Assembly: GCA_002436115.1 (NCBI GenBank)
Contig: DIXV01000135.1
Location: forward strand, 7,891 to 14,565
Source of the DNA: Streptococcus sp. UBA6071
GTDB lineage: Bacteria > Bacillota > Bacilli > Lactobacillales > Streptococcaceae
Direction: 5' to 3'
DNA length: 6,675 nt
The notes beneath the pieces were generated by a model. It saw only the letters and a list, made by a program, of their open reading frames with translations, did not search any database and was not told the origin of the DNA. The translations under genes and the position numbers were made by a program. Every line of letters starts with the position of its first letter. Positions within the stretch are counted from its first letter, which is position 1. Of the stretch, positions 1 through 6,643 are shown in pieces.

Positions 1-185
1 GCCCCAGCTGATAAATCTTTGCCAAATTTCTTATCTGTAATAACGATAATCGCAAAATTAACCAAGAAGACAAAAAAGAGAGAAATGGCTAAAATGCTTA
101 GTGCTATCCCTACCCTTTTCCTATTTTTTAATGGGGTTTCACGCCCTTCTAGGGCAAATTTAAAAAGTCTTCGTTTCTTACTCAT
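1..185 (-). CDS. pbpX: Penicillin-binding protein 2X, N-terminal part (cut by window edge)
   Basis: Only the first 61 codons are inside the window; the gene continues past position 1. PBP2X is the class B penicillin-binding protein (transpeptidase) that cross-links septal peptidoglycan in streptococci and a main beta-lactam target. The visible part has a basic cytoplasmic head (MSKKRRLFKF...RKRVG), a single membrane anchor at about residues 26-49, then the start of the extracellular part (TDKKFGKDLSAG). I recognise this as the streptococcal PBP2X N-terminus (basic head, RRVG-like motif, TM, then FG-DL). The catalytic SxxK, SxN and KSG motifs and the PASTA domains lie outside, so integrity cannot be judged. 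The ATG at 185 has GAGG at 194-197, 8 nt upstream. The gene begins 14 bp after the ftsL stop, so it is almost certainly co-transcribed with rsmH and ftsL. Confidence 0.9.
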   Translation of the reverse strand, partial: MSKKRRLFKFALEGRETPLKNRKRVGIALSILAISLFFVFLVNFAIIVITDKKFGKDLSAG

Positions 186-199
186 CCCTAAAACCTCAT

Positions 200-526
200 C
201 TATTCTGGTAAGCCTTTATTATCTGTTTGGAAGGTTAGACCAGCCTCCTCTGCAATATCCATCAAGCGGTTATAACGTGTTAATTCATTAATTTCTTGCT
301 TAGCGTTTTCGAGATCCAATTCTTCAACATCAATCTCTGCTTGAAGTTTTGTCATCTGAGATTGAACTTGCAGAAGATTGGATTGCATATAAATAATTCC
401 TGTGGCCATTACTAGAGCTGTTAACACAATGCTACTATAAAACGCCTTTTCCATACGTGAAAATGTTTTGATGCGTTGTTTAACGATTGCTTCAATGGTT
501 GGTTTAAATTCCTCATCTCTTGCCAT
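200..526 (-). CDS. ftsL: Cell division protein FtsL
   Basis: A 108-residue bitopic membrane protein of the divisome. FtsL forms a complex with DivIB/FtsQ and DivIC/FtsB and helps activate septal peptidoglycan synthesis by FtsW and its partner PBP. The sequence shows a charged cytoplasmic N-terminus of about 27 residues, one hydrophobic segment at about 28-47 (AFYSSIVLTALVMATGIIYM), and an extracellular part. From about 48 to 92 that part has the heptad-like spacing of a coiled coil (LLQVQSQMTKLQAEIDVEEL). It ends with a short tail containing A-E-x-A-G-L, common in the family. Length and architecture are normal. FtsL sequences are poorly conserved, so position between rsmH and pbpX carries much of the identification. 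The ATG at 526 has a strong ribosome site, GGGGGAAG at 529-535. The gene starts 18 bp after the rsmH stop. Confidence 0.92.
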   Translation of the reverse strand: MARDEEFKPTIEAIVKQRIKTFSRMEKAFYSSIVLTALVMATGIIYMQSNLLQVQSQMTKLQAEIDVEELDLENAKQEINELTRYNRLMDIAEEAGLTFQTDNKGLPE

Positions 527-544
527 ACTTCCCCCTATTATTCA

Positions 545-1489
545 TCATAATTTTCGTGCCACTCGTAGCTTAGCAGAATGTGCACGATTATTAGCCTCAC
601 CCTCTTCTTGACTCGGCAATATAGGCTTACGATTAACCAGTTCCAGCTCTGGCTTTAGGTGTTCGGGAATAATTGGTAACCCTTTGGGTAAATTCACCGT
701 TGCCTTTTCTTTAAAGATTTGTTTTGTTAGTCGATCTTCCAGAGAATGAAAAGTGATTACAGCAATTCGTCCATCTGATTTTAGCAGATCAATTGCCTGG
801 TGCAAAGATTCTTTAGCTGCTCCTAGCTCATCATTAACTTCAATACGGATAGCTTGAAAAATTTGTTTGGCAGGATGCCCTTTTTTCTTTAATTCCTTAG
901 CAGGTTTAGCTGATTTGATCAGTGTAACTAGCTCAGTCGTTGTCTCAATAGGTTTGATGCGTCGTGCTTGTTCGATCTTTCGAGCAATCTGTTTGGCAAA
1001 TTTATCCTCGCCATACCTAAAAAAAATCCGCACCAAGTCATGGTAGTCATAATTATTGACAACCTCATAAGCCGTTAGGGACTGTGTCTGGTCCATCCGC
1101 ATATCAAGACGAGCGTCCTTTTTGTAAGAAAATCCTCGTTCCCGCTCATCTAATTGTGGACTAGATACTCCTAAGTCATAACAAATGCCATCAATAGAAG
1201 TAACCCCATGTTCAGCAAGTTCTGCCTTTAACTGACGAAAGTTAGCCTTTATGAAAGTAACTTGCCCTTTCTTAAGATAAGGTTCTAAAGAGACTTGGGC
1301 GTGTTCAATGGCCTTTTGATCTTGATCAAAGGCATAGAGATGCCCGTTGGCTCCCAATTTGGAAAGCAAGTAGCGGCTGTGCCCTGCACCGCCTAGCGTG
1401 GCATCTACATAAACACCATCTGGCTTCACATCAAGATAATCTATAGTTTCATGCAATAGCACCGTCGTGTGGTTAAAGTCATTCGTCAT
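545..1489 (-). CDS. rsmH: 16S rRNA (cytosine(1402)-N(4))-methyltransferase RsmH (MraW)
   Basis: This 314-residue enzyme uses S-adenosylmethionine to methylate N4 of C1402 in the decoding centre of 16S rRNA. Visible features are the SAM-binding motif [11 protein letters not shown] (29-38), the acidic FDQDQ strand end (54-58), the family signature [18 protein letters not shown] (105-122), LDMRMD (128-133), [18 protein letters not shown] (205-222) and ITFHSLEDR (245-253). The usual basic C-terminus [14 protein letters not shown] is also present. The length is normal for streptococci and no key residue seems missing. The ATG at 1489 follows AGGTGAG (1492-1498), a close but acceptable ribosome site. 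The reading frame ends in a tandem TGA TGA (547-542). It is the first gene of the rsmH-ftsL-pbpX cluster. The 313-bp space upstream contains the previous operon's terminator, so the cluster should have its own promoter. Confidence 0.97.
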   Translation of the reverse strand: MTNDFNHTTVLLHETIDYLDVKPDGVYVDATLGGAGHSRYLLSKLGANGHLYAFDQDQKAIEHAQVSLEPYLKKGQVTFIKANFRQLKAELAEHGVTSIDGICYDLGVSSPQLDERERGFSYKKDARLDMRMDQTQSLTAYEVVNNYDYHDLVRIFFRYGEDKFAKQIARKIEQARRIKPIETTTELVTLIKSAKPAKELKKKGHPAKQIFQAIRIEVNDELGAAKESLHQAIDLLKSDGRIAVITFHSLEDRLTKQIFKEKATVNLPKGLPIIPEHLKPELELVNRKPILPSQEEGEANNRAHSAKLRVARKL

Positions 1490-1498
1490 ATCTCACCT

Positions 1499-1527
1499 AT
1501 TGTACCATAAAATCACATAAAATTTAA
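1499..1527 (-). promoter_or_regulatory. Possible rsmH promoter with extended -10
   Basis: The -10 TACAAT (1504-1499, five of six consensus bases) is preceded by TG at 1507-1506, making a TGn extended -10. A weak -35 TTAAAT (1527-1522) lies 17 bp upstream. Its predicted start, near 1492, falls inside the ribosome binding site and would leave only a few untranslated bases, so it is uncertain whether this box is used. Confidence 0.35.
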
Positions 1528-1540
1528 CTAGAAATCATCG

Positions 1541-1596
1541 GGGCTTGATGAAAATAGCCCTTGCATCAGAGGAGATGCCCTCCCTTTAGTGGAGAG
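1541..1596 (-). other. Cluster of three adjacent hairpins, candidate structured RNA or DNA
   Basis: Three inverted repeats follow each other almost without spacers. Written as minus-strand RNA they are: CUCUCC/GGAGGG with a 7-nt loop (1596-1578, one G-U pair); GCAUC/GAUGC with a 6-nt loop (1578-1563, perfect); and GGGCU/AGCCC with a 10-nt loop (1560-1541, perfect). Alternative pairings exist, such as GGAG with CUCC and CAUC with GAUG, so the element could switch between folds. No run of U follows, so it does not look like a terminator. No described RNA family is recognised. Confidence 0.35.
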
Positions 1597-1666
1597 AACT
1601 AGCTACTCATCCTATTTGACATCAGTTCTATGGATAGAGTTAGACGGGTTTTAGCTGCTCCTTGAT

Positions 1667-1724
1667 TGCCGAAAAACCAAAAGAGAAACCACTTAGCATC
1701 AAAAGCATCCTAATGACCTTTCTC
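1667..1724 (-). terminator. Possible second intrinsic terminator or hairpin in the rsmH upstream gap
   Basis: On the minus strand GAGAAA (1724-1719) pairs with TTTCTC (1688-1683). Inner pairing is imperfect: CA with TG, TTAG with CTAA, AT with AT, around a GCTTTTG loop. The hairpin is followed at once by TTTTGGTTTTT. Orientation fits transcription arriving from the glyQS operon or from within the gap. The stem has internal mismatches and bulges, so its strength is doubtful. Confidence 0.35.
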
Positions 1725-1774
1725 CACCTATGATGATCTCCGAACAGATTGGATTGTCGACTATCAGTGACAAG

Positions 1775-1802
1775 TTAAAACCCACCAATTGGCGGGTTTT
1801 AA
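1775..1802 (-). terminator. Intrinsic terminator of the glyQ-glyS-UPF0291 operon
   Basis: It starts directly after the UPF0291 stop codon. In minus-strand RNA, AAAACCCGCC pairs with GGUGGGUUUU across an AAUU loop, a continuous 10-bp stem with one G-U pair, flanked by two more A-U pairs. The 3' arm ends in a short U run. On the plus strand the G-U position becomes an A-C mismatch, so the hairpin is better suited to minus-strand transcripts. Confidence 0.85.
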
Positions 1803-2057
1803 TCAGCTATTGTCTCCAGGTTTTCGCCCATGAAGGCCTTTTTGCCGTTGGATTTCTTTCAACTTTTCAGGCGTCACATCTTTTCCCTCTTCATTGACCA
1901 ACTTGATTCCTTCAATATGCGCACGAACAGAGCGACGGTATCCTTCGATATAATCTTGGCGTAACCTCGCTTGCTCCTCCAGCTCAGAAGGAGTCAGACC
2001 TTCTTTTTTCTTCTTTCGAGCTAATGCATTGATTCGCTTAATGTTTTCTTGCTGCAT
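1803..2057 (-). CDS. UPF0291 / DUF896 family protein (YnzC-like)
   Basis: A small, highly charged cytoplasmic protein of 84 residues without a signal or membrane segment. The N-terminal half is the family core: [43 protein letters not shown]. This should fold as a helical hairpin, as known for B. subtilis YnzC. The C-terminal half ([21 protein letters not shown]) is less ordered and basic. The molecular function of the family is unknown; in B. subtilis ynzC belongs to the SOS-induced yneA operon, but nothing here shows SOS control. The gene starts 12 bp after glyS, and its ribosome site AAAGGA overlaps the glyS TAA stop (2072-2067). Translation is therefore probably coupled, and expression should follow the upstream T-box. 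A terminator follows at once. The same glyQ-glyS-UPF0291 order occurs, as I recall, in other streptococci. Confidence 0.9.
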   Translation of the reverse strand: MQQENIKRINALARKKKKEGLTPSELEEQARLRQDYIEGYRRSVRAHIEGIKLVNEEGKDVTPEKLKEIQRQKGLHGRKPGDNS

Positions 2058-2069
2058 CCCAAAATTCCT

Positions 2070-4109
2070 TTATTTAGTATTGATAAGATTAAACTGAGCA
2101 ATCTGCTCAGCTTGCCTAGTCAGGTCTGCTAGAAGAGCCAAACGGTTCGTCTTAAGTGCTTCATCATCTACCATGACCATCGTTTGCTCAAAGAAATGAT
2201 TAATTGCAGGACTAAGGCCAAAGAGTTGTTCAAGGTTATCAGCTAAGTCCGAACCAAAATGAAGATCTGAGATAGCTTTATAGAGTGCTCCTTCTGCTTC
2301 ATTCTCAAAAAGTTCTGGCTGAACAATGGCACTATTAGGTGCTTTTTTCGTCAAATTGAACACCCTAGCTAAACTTTCAACAGCTGGTTTGAAGCTGTCT
2401 AATTTAGACGCATCTGTCAAGGCATTCCCTGCTTCAATTAAATCCCTCACGACAAAATGTTTGCTAGCAAGAACTGCTGCTACAATATCTTTAGGTACAG
2501 TCTTGTCAAACATCTTCTCAATCCGCCCTTTAAGGAAAGTCATGACATCATCTCTGTTACGATAAGTCAAACTATCTAGTTCAGCGTCATAGAGGGCGTC
2601 AACTAATTTATCCAAAGGAATATCCCAGCCAAACTTGTCTAAAATATGAACAATCCCTGCTGTTGCACGGCGTAGGGCGTATGGATCATTTGACCCACTT
2701 GGGATGAGACCTACCGAGAAGAAGCTCAATAGGGTGTCCAACTTGTCTGCAATTGCAAGCACCGCACCAGCAACACTATCTGGTAATTCTCCTTCTGCAG
2801 AAGTAGGCATGTAGTGCTCTCGGATACTGCGGGCAACACTTGCATTCTCACCTGCCAACAAGGCGTATTTTTCCCCTAGAACCCCTTGTAATTCATCAAA
2901 CTCGCCAACCATACCTGTAAGGAGGTCAAACTTATAAATCTCTGCTGCACGTGCAATATCCTTGGCATCTTGCGCTGAAATACCTGCCATCTTGACCAAA
3001 ATATCTGAGATGGTCTTTGTGCGGGACATATGCTCATAGAGAGAGCCTATCTTTTCGTGGAAGGTGACCAACTTAAGCTTCTCAACTAAGGCATTGATTT
3101 CTAATTTCTGATCCTCTCTCCAGAAAAAGACCGCATCTTCTAGACGTGCAACCAATACTTTCTTGTTTCCCTTGATCACATTTTCAAGACAATAAGCATC
3201 TCCATTTCTGACAGATACAAAGAAAGGCAGTAGTTTCCCTGAAGCATCACGAACAACAAAGTAACGCTGATGCGATTTCATAGAGGTTACTAGAACCTCC
3301 TCTGGCACCTCTAGGTAGCGGGAATCAAAATCTCCCAAAAATACCGTTGGGTATTCCACTAAGTTGAGGACCTCATTGAGCAATTTTTCATCAATTTCAA
3401 CTTTGATATTGTGCTTTTTTTCGATGGCATGAATCTGCTCAACAATTCTGTCCTCACGCTCAGTAGGGCTCGTAATGACATAGACCTGTCGTAAGTCATC
3501 CTCGTAAGTATCTGCTGATTGAATCTCAACTTCCTTTCCTAGGAAACGGTGCCCTCGACTAATCCGATTTGCTTGAAGCCCAAGAAAGTTCACATCACAA
3601 ACATGGTCATCTAAGAGTACCGTTAAGGTGTGGACGGGCCGAATGTACTCAAACGAGTGGCTACCCCAATGCATGGAAACAGGAAACGTCAGTGACTTTA
3701 GGACTTCTGAAACACCACCAATCAAACTTTCAACGGCTTGACCAGATTCCTGCTTAGTCACGTAAGCATACTCCTCACCTTTGATCTCACGAAACGTAAT
3801 AGCATCAAGTGTCAATCCCTTACTACGGGCAAAACCTTCTGCTGCTTTTGTAAAGTTCCCTTGTTTATCTAGGGCAATGCGCTTAGCTGGTCCCTTAAAA
3901 TCTTCGCTTAGGTCTTCTTGTCTATCAGACAGACCAACAACCCTAATTGCTAGACGACGAGGTGTTGAAAAAGCTTCAATTCTATCATAGGATAGACGAT
4001 GACCTTCTAAGAAGGCTCCCATTTTTTCACGGAGTTGTTTCATAGCTGGCTTCACTACATAAGCAGGCATTTCTTCTAGTCCAAGCTCCACAAGTAAATT
4101 TTTAGTCAT
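2070..4109 (-). CDS. glyS: Glycine--tRNA ligase beta subunit
   Basis: The 679-residue beta chain of the bacterial alpha2beta2 glycyl-tRNA synthetase. It binds tRNA-Gly and is needed, with GlyQ, for charging. Family landmarks are visible in order: [11 protein letters not shown] (5-15), STPRRLA (48-54), SRGHRFLG (184-191), NLVEYP (249-254), SMKSHQRYF (276-284), [10 protein letters not shown] (321-330), [11 protein letters not shown] (350-360), [10 protein letters not shown] (401-410), IREHYMP (429-435), IADKLDTL (453-460) and NDPYALRR (474-481). A C-terminal DALR-type anticodon-binding region follows at about 565-665. Length is normal and the frame is intact. The start ATG overlaps the glyQ TAA by one base (TAATG). 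Its ribosome site GAGGAG (4118-4123) lies inside the end of glyQ, 8 nt away, which favours coupled translation and balanced subunits. Confidence 0.98.
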   Translation of the reverse strand: MTKNLLVELGLEEMPAYVVKPAMKQLREKMGAFLEGHRLSYDRIEAFSTPRRLAIRVVGLSDRQEDLSEDFKGPAKRIALDKQGNFTKAAEGFARSKGLTLDAITFREIKGEEYAYVTKQESGQAVESLIGGVSEVLKSLTFPVSMHWGSHSFEYIRPVHTLTVLLDDHVCDVNFLGLQANRISRGHRFLGKEVEIQSADTYEDDLRQVYVITSPTEREDRIVEQIHAIEKKHNIKVEIDEKLLNEVLNLVEYPTVFLGDFDSRYLEVPEEVLVTSMKSHQRYFVVRDASGKLLPFFVSVRNGDAYCLENVIKGNKKVLVARLEDAVFFWREDQKLEINALVEKLKLVTFHEKIGSLYEHMSRTKTISDILVKMAGISAQDAKDIARAAEIYKFDLLTGMVGEFDELQGVLGEKYALLAGENASVARSIREHYMPTSAEGELPDSVAGAVLAIADKLDTLLSFFSVGLIPSGSNDPYALRRATAGIVHILDKFGWDIPLDKLVDALYDAELDSLTYRNRDDVMTFLKGRIEKMFDKTVPKDIVAAVLASKHFVVRDLIEAGNALTDASKLDSFKPAVESLARVFNLTKKAPNSAIVQPELFENEAEGALYKAISDLHFGSDLADNLEQLFGLSPAINHFFEQTMVMVDDEALKTNRLALLADLTRQAEQIAQFNLINTK

Positions 4110-5026
4110 TATTCTGTCTCCTCTGCCAAAAGGGCCTTACGTGTCTCCTCATCCAAAAGTGGGTAACCTAAGCGTTTACGTTCTGCTGTAAATGTCTTAG
4201 CCACCTCACGTGCTAGATTTCTGATACGAGCAATGTAGCCTGCTCGTTCCGTCACCGATATGGCTCCGCGTGCATCTAATAAATTAAAGGTATGCGAACA
4301 TTTAAGGACATAGTCGTATGCAGGGTGAACTAAGGCTTCTCTCAGACATCGCTTAGCCTCAACTTCAAAATTCTCAAAATTTGCCAACAAAAAGGCTTGA
4401 TTGCTGATTTCAAAACTGTATTTCGAATGTTCAAATTCCGGTTGTTTAAAAATCTCAGCATATTTAACGCCAGAAGCCCACTCAATATCATAGATTGAGT
4501 CCACTTCCTGGATATAAGAGGCTAATCGTTCCAATCCATAGGTTACCTCTGCGGTAACAGGTGAGGTTTCAAGGCCTCCAACTTGTTGGAAATAGGTAAA
4601 CTGAGTGATTTCCATTCCATCAAGCCAGACCTCCCAGCCCAAACCTGCCGAACCAGTAGAAGGATTTTCCCAATTATCTTCAACAAAGCGAATGTCATGT
4701 TCCAGTGGATTGATTCCAAGAACTTCTAAACTTTCCAAGTAGAGCTCTTGAATATTGGAGGGGCTTGGCTTCATGACGACCTGAAACTGATGATGTTGGT
4801 AGACGCGGTTAGGATTATCTCCGTAGCGGCCATCCGAAGGACGTCGACTAGGCTCGACATAAGCAGCATTCCATGGTTCAGGTCCGATAGCACGTAAAAA
4901 AGTATAGGGACTCATGGTACCTGCCCCTTTTTCCGTATCATAGGCCTGCATCAACATACAACCTTGAGTATTCCAGTAGTTTTGAAGAGTTAAGATAATT
5001 TCTTGAAACGTTAATTTTTTGGACAT
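4109..5026 (-). CDS. glyQ: Glycine--tRNA ligase alpha subunit
   Basis: The 305-residue catalytic alpha chain of the tetrameric class II glycyl-tRNA synthetase, which makes glycyl-adenylate and works with GlyS. Visible signatures are [18 protein letters not shown] near the N-terminus, [17 protein letters not shown] (58-74, around class II motif 2), [21 protein letters not shown] (114-134), [12 protein letters not shown] (140-151) and VTYGLERLA (161-169, the motif 3 region). The [13 protein letters not shown] form and the ending [23 protein letters not shown] closely match the streptococcal proteins I know. The ATG at 5026 has GGAG at 5032-5035, 5 nt upstream. The gene is preceded by a glycine T-box, so it should be expressed when uncharged tRNA-Gly accumulates. 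Confidence 0.98.
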   Translation of the reverse strand: MSKKLTFQEIILTLQNYWNTQGCMLMQAYDTEKGAGTMSPYTFLRAIGPEPWNAAYVEPSRRPSDGRYGDNPNRVYQHHQFQVVMKPSPSNIQELYLESLEVLGINPLEHDIRFVEDNWENPSTGSAGLGWEVWLDGMEITQFTYFQQVGGLETSPVTAEVTYGLERLASYIQEVDSIYDIEWASGVKYAEIFKQPEFEHSKYSFEISNQAFLLANFENFEVEAKRCLREALVHPAYDYVLKCSHTFNLLDARGAISVTERAGYIARIRNLAREVAKTFTAERKRLGYPLLDEETRKALLAEETE

Positions 5027-5043
5027 TATTTCTCCATTCTAAG

Positions 5044-5232
5044 CAAAAGAACCGTCTTCTAAAACTCCCATGCTTCTACACATAGGGGCGTTAAAACGCG
5101 GTTCCACCCTAATTTATGACTTCATTATGTTCTTATTAATTATCAGTGAAAGTGCCAAGACATCTTTTCTATATTCGGCTCCCACTATCCCAAATTCGCT
5201 TTACTAGATACCAGATGAATTCTCTTTCTGAT
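5044..5232 (-). promoter_or_regulatory. Glycine T-box riboswitch, leader of glyQ-glyS-UPF0291
   Basis: The conserved T-box sequence AGGGTGGAACCGCG is present at 5110-5097. Stem I can be built: GAAAG (5228-5224) pairs with CUUUC (5152-5148), and CAUCU (5217-5213) with AGAUG (5165-5161). Between them is the specifier loop, with UCUU-GGC-A on its 3' side. GGC (5156-5154) is a glycine codon in the expected place. Only 31 nt separate Stem I from the antiterminator, so there is no room for Stem II or IIA/B, as is usual for the compact glycine leaders. The antiterminator is AGGG, a UGGAACC bulge, then GCGU-UUUA-ACGC, then CCCU (5110-5084). The bulge can pair with the NCCA end of uncharged tRNA-Gly. 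The competing terminator is listed separately. Expected logic: uncharged tRNA-Gly permits read-through into glyQ. Confidence 0.95.
5045..5104 (-). terminator. T-box regulated terminator
   Basis: GAACCG (5104-5099, part of the T-box sequence) pairs with CGGUUC (5054-5049), followed by UUUU (5048-5045). Between them further pairs extend the stem: UUUUAA with UUUUAGAA, and CCCCUAUG with CAUGGGAG. This gives two 24-nt arms around a UGUAGAAG loop, with a few mismatches. It uses the same bases as the antiterminator, so the two folds exclude each other. Confidence 0.9.
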
Positions 5233-5236
5233 TAGT

Positions 5237-5265
5237 ATTTTAACAGAAAATCACTTGTCTGTCTA
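5237..5265 (-). promoter_or_regulatory. Promoter of the T-box/glyQS operon
   Basis: A -35 TAGACA (5265-5260) and a -10 TAAAAT (5242-5237), each one base off consensus, are exactly 17 bp apart. The predicted start near 5229-5231 falls at the base of T-box Stem I, as expected for this leader class. Confidence 0.8.
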
Positions 5266-5282
5266 GTCTGCACCATTAGAGA

Positions 5283-5300
5283 CAGCTATCTAGATTGCTG
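5283..5300. repeat. 18-bp imperfect palindrome upstream of the glyQS promoter
   Basis: CAGC-T-ATCTAGAT-T-GCTG reads the same on both strands except for one symmetric mismatch pair. It ends 18 bp upstream of the -35 box. It may be a protein-binding site, or simply chance; no known operator is recognised. Confidence 0.3.
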
Positions 5301-5357
5301 AGAAATCCTTTTCCTTCTTGAGAAAATGAAATCTTTCCATTCGGCAAAATAAACCCC

Positions 5358-6173
5358 TTATGTTAAGATAAGCTTCTCAAGAGCACTAGCAACTCCTGCC
5401 TGATTGTGATCAGCTGTGATGTAATCTGCTAAAGCCTTCACATCGTTACTGGCATTTCCCATAGCAACACTAGTCCCTGCAAATTCAAGCATTTCAATGT
5501 CATTTGCTGCATCTCCTATTGCCATGATGTCGTTAGCACTTAGACCAAGATGTTTGGCCAACTGTTTCAGAGCACTCGCCTTAGTCGTGCCTTTAGGCAT
5601 CACTTCGTAGAGGCAAGGCTGACTACGTACCATGGAAAACGCTTGACTGAGAACAGCATCTTTAGCTGCCTGAAACTGATCCAGTTCTGTAGCTTCTCCT
5701 ATAAACATCCCCTGTAAAATTGGGCTCGGATTTGATTTAAGTCGTTTAAGATCTATCGGAGTAACCGTGTTAAAGACTAAACCAGCATCATAACTAACAA
5801 GGTCTGGTATCTCTGTCCCCACAATAAAGTAATGGGTTTGGTCGAAGAAGGTCACAGCAATCCCATCATACTCTTTTGCATTCGCTACAATTGTTTCAAT
5901 AGCGTCAGGTGATAAGGCACTATGCGCCAATAACGACCAGTCCTTGGTCTGGTAAACCGTACAGCCATTATCCAAAATAGCGTATCCTTCGCAACCATTC
6001 AGTGGCAATTGTTTAAAATAGGGCAAAACCCCCGATTGAGGACGGCCTGTACATAGAACAACCTTGATGCCTTTATCAAGCACTCGCTGTATGGCTCGAA
6101 TATTTCTCTCTGGCAGTTGCTTGTTCCCATCAAGCAAGGTTCCATCCATATCAATAGCGATTAGTTTTATCAT
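5358..6173 (-). CDS. Cof-type HAD-superfamily hydrolase (subclass IIB phosphatase)
   Basis: A 271-residue cytoplasmic phosphatase of the Cof/YidA group, which typically acts on small phosphorylated metabolites such as sugar phosphates or flavin phosphates. The exact substrate cannot be told. The HAD motifs are complete: motif I DMDGT (8-12, nucleophile D8 and acid/base D10), motif II CTGRP (41-45), the lysine motif PKGTTK (193-198) and motif III GDAANDIEML (220-229, metal-binding aspartates). The IIB cap lies between about 85 and 185. I chose the ATG at 6173, giving MIKLIAIDMDGT, the usual family start. A longer reading from TTG at 6197 adds only eight atypical residues (MHERSKKI). GGAG lies at 6184-6187, 10 nt from the chosen start, slightly far. 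The gene sits between the rbfA terminator and the glyQS promoter, so it is probably a single transcription unit. No strong promoter or terminator of its own was found. Confidence 0.93.
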   Translation of the reverse strand: MIKLIAIDMDGTLLDGNKQLPERNIRAIQRVLDKGIKVVLCTGRPQSGVLPYFKQLPLNGCEGYAILDNGCTVYQTKDWSLLAHSALSPDAIETIVANAKEYDGIAVTFFDQTHYFIVGTEIPDLVSYDAGLVFNTVTPIDLKRLKSNPSPILQGMFIGEATELDQFQAAKDAVLSQAFSMVRSQPCLYEVMPKGTTKASALKQLAKHLGLSANDIMAIGDAANDIEMLEFAGTSVAMGNASNDVKALADYITADHNQAGVASALEKLILT

Positions 6174-6247
6174 GATTTTCTTACTCCGTTCATGCAATTC
6201 ACTTCATTTGCTTATTTACCTCAGCCATTAGACTCTGAAATTTAAGC

Positions 6248-6293
6248 AAAACAAGCACTTCACCCAGACACATTAGGGTGAAGTGCTTGTTTT
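6248..6293 (-). terminator. Intrinsic terminator after rbfA
   Basis: A perfect 18-bp inverted repeat (AAAACAAGCACTTCACCC and its complement) surrounds a 10-nt loop and begins within the rbfA stop codon. Minus-strand transcripts end the stem in UUUU. The plus strand also ends in a run of five T, so it could stop transcription both ways, but no plus-strand gene is near. Confidence 0.93.
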
Positions 6294-6643
6294 TAATCTT
6301 GATGCAGTTGCTTCAGCATCTCATCAATCTTATTGCCATAAGCGATGGATTCGTCTTTGATAAAGACCAAATCTGGAATTTTATACAGCTTTAGTCTTTG
6401 ACCGAGTTCTCTTTTGATCGTCCCTTTTGCCTTCTCAAGACCTCGTTGTGCCTTTTGGTTGTCTGATGCTAAATCACTCAAAATCGTATAGTAAACCTTG
6501 GCAGATGAAAGGTCTCCTACCATCTGCACATCAGTTATAGTGACACCCTGCACGCGTGGATCACGAACTCTTTTTTGCAGGATATCGTTGACTTCCCGCT
6601 TAACTTCCGTAGCAACACGATCTGCTCTATGTAAATTGGGCAT
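6293..6643 (-). CDS. rbfA: 30S ribosome-binding factor RbfA
   Basis: A 116-residue KH-fold protein that binds the immature 30S subunit and is needed for late 16S rRNA maturation and cold growth. Recognisable parts are the N-terminal helix [35 protein letters not shown] (6-40), the central strand [10 protein letters not shown] (46-55), the [20 protein letters not shown] stretch (73-92) and the C-terminal [17 protein letters not shown] (97-113). Length is normal. The ATG at 6643 has an excellent ribosome site, GGGGAGG (6649-6655), 5 nt away. In streptococci rbfA usually follows infB. Only 32 bp upstream are in the window, so I cannot say whether an infB end is there. The gene ends directly in a strong terminator and so closes its operon. 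Confidence 0.97.
   Translation of the reverse strand: MPNLHRADRVATEVKREVNDILQKRVRDPRVQGVTITDVQMVGDLSSAKVYYTILSDLASDNQKAQRGLEKAKGTIKRELGQRLKLYKIPDLVFIKDESIAYGNKIDEMLKQLHQD

Larger units (their letters stand above)
1490..1774 (-). other. 285-bp intergenic region upstream of rsmH, structured, no convincing gene
   Basis: This is the only long gene-free stretch. It lies between the terminator of the glyQS operon and the rsmH start, and no open frame in it is convincing. Read on the minus strand it contains, in order: a hairpin followed by a T-rich run (1724-1667); a small near-palindrome around 1629-1640; three packed hairpins (1596-1541); and an AT-rich stretch with an extended -10 box just before rsmH. 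I recognise no described riboswitch or small RNA in it. It could be a cis-acting leader of the rsmH operon, a small RNA gene, or untranscribed spacer. The sequence alone does not decide. Confidence 0.6.

Noticed and set aside
19..291. Plus-strand 90-codon frame at the window start.
   Set aside because: It lies antisense to pbpX and ftsL, has no ribosome site, and its product resembles no protein I know; it is a shadow frame. The same holds for the plus-strand frames inside glyS.
1528..1566. A 12-codon frame (MQGLFSSSPDDF) upstream of rsmH that could be a regulatory leader peptide.
   Set aside because: The possible ribosome site GGAGG is about 12 nt away, the peptide has no run of regulatory codons, and it overlaps the hairpin cluster.
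1640..1708. A 22-codon ATG frame on the minus strand (MLLMLSGFSFGFSAIKEQLKPV), with AAAGG 8 nt upstream.
   Set aside because: It is very short and its start lies inside the terminator-like hairpin. The FSFGF part comes from the T-rich run. I know of no homologue, so chance explains it.
5319..5340. Small AT-rich hairpin after the HAD gene (AUGGAA/UUUCAU, 3-nt loop) followed by TTTTCTC, as a terminator.
   Set aside because: The stem is only 6 bp, mostly A-U with one G-U pair and a minimal loop, too weak to call.
6174..6197. Extension of the HAD phosphatase to a TTG start, adding MHERSKKI.
   Set aside because: TTG is a rarer start, the upstream ribosome site is weak, and the family normally begins MIKLIAID at the ATG at 6173.
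6213..6240. Possible promoter TTTCAG-16-TAAATA for the HAD gene.
   Set aside because: Both boxes match the consensus poorly. A promoter is expected after the rbfA terminator, but this one cannot be supported.
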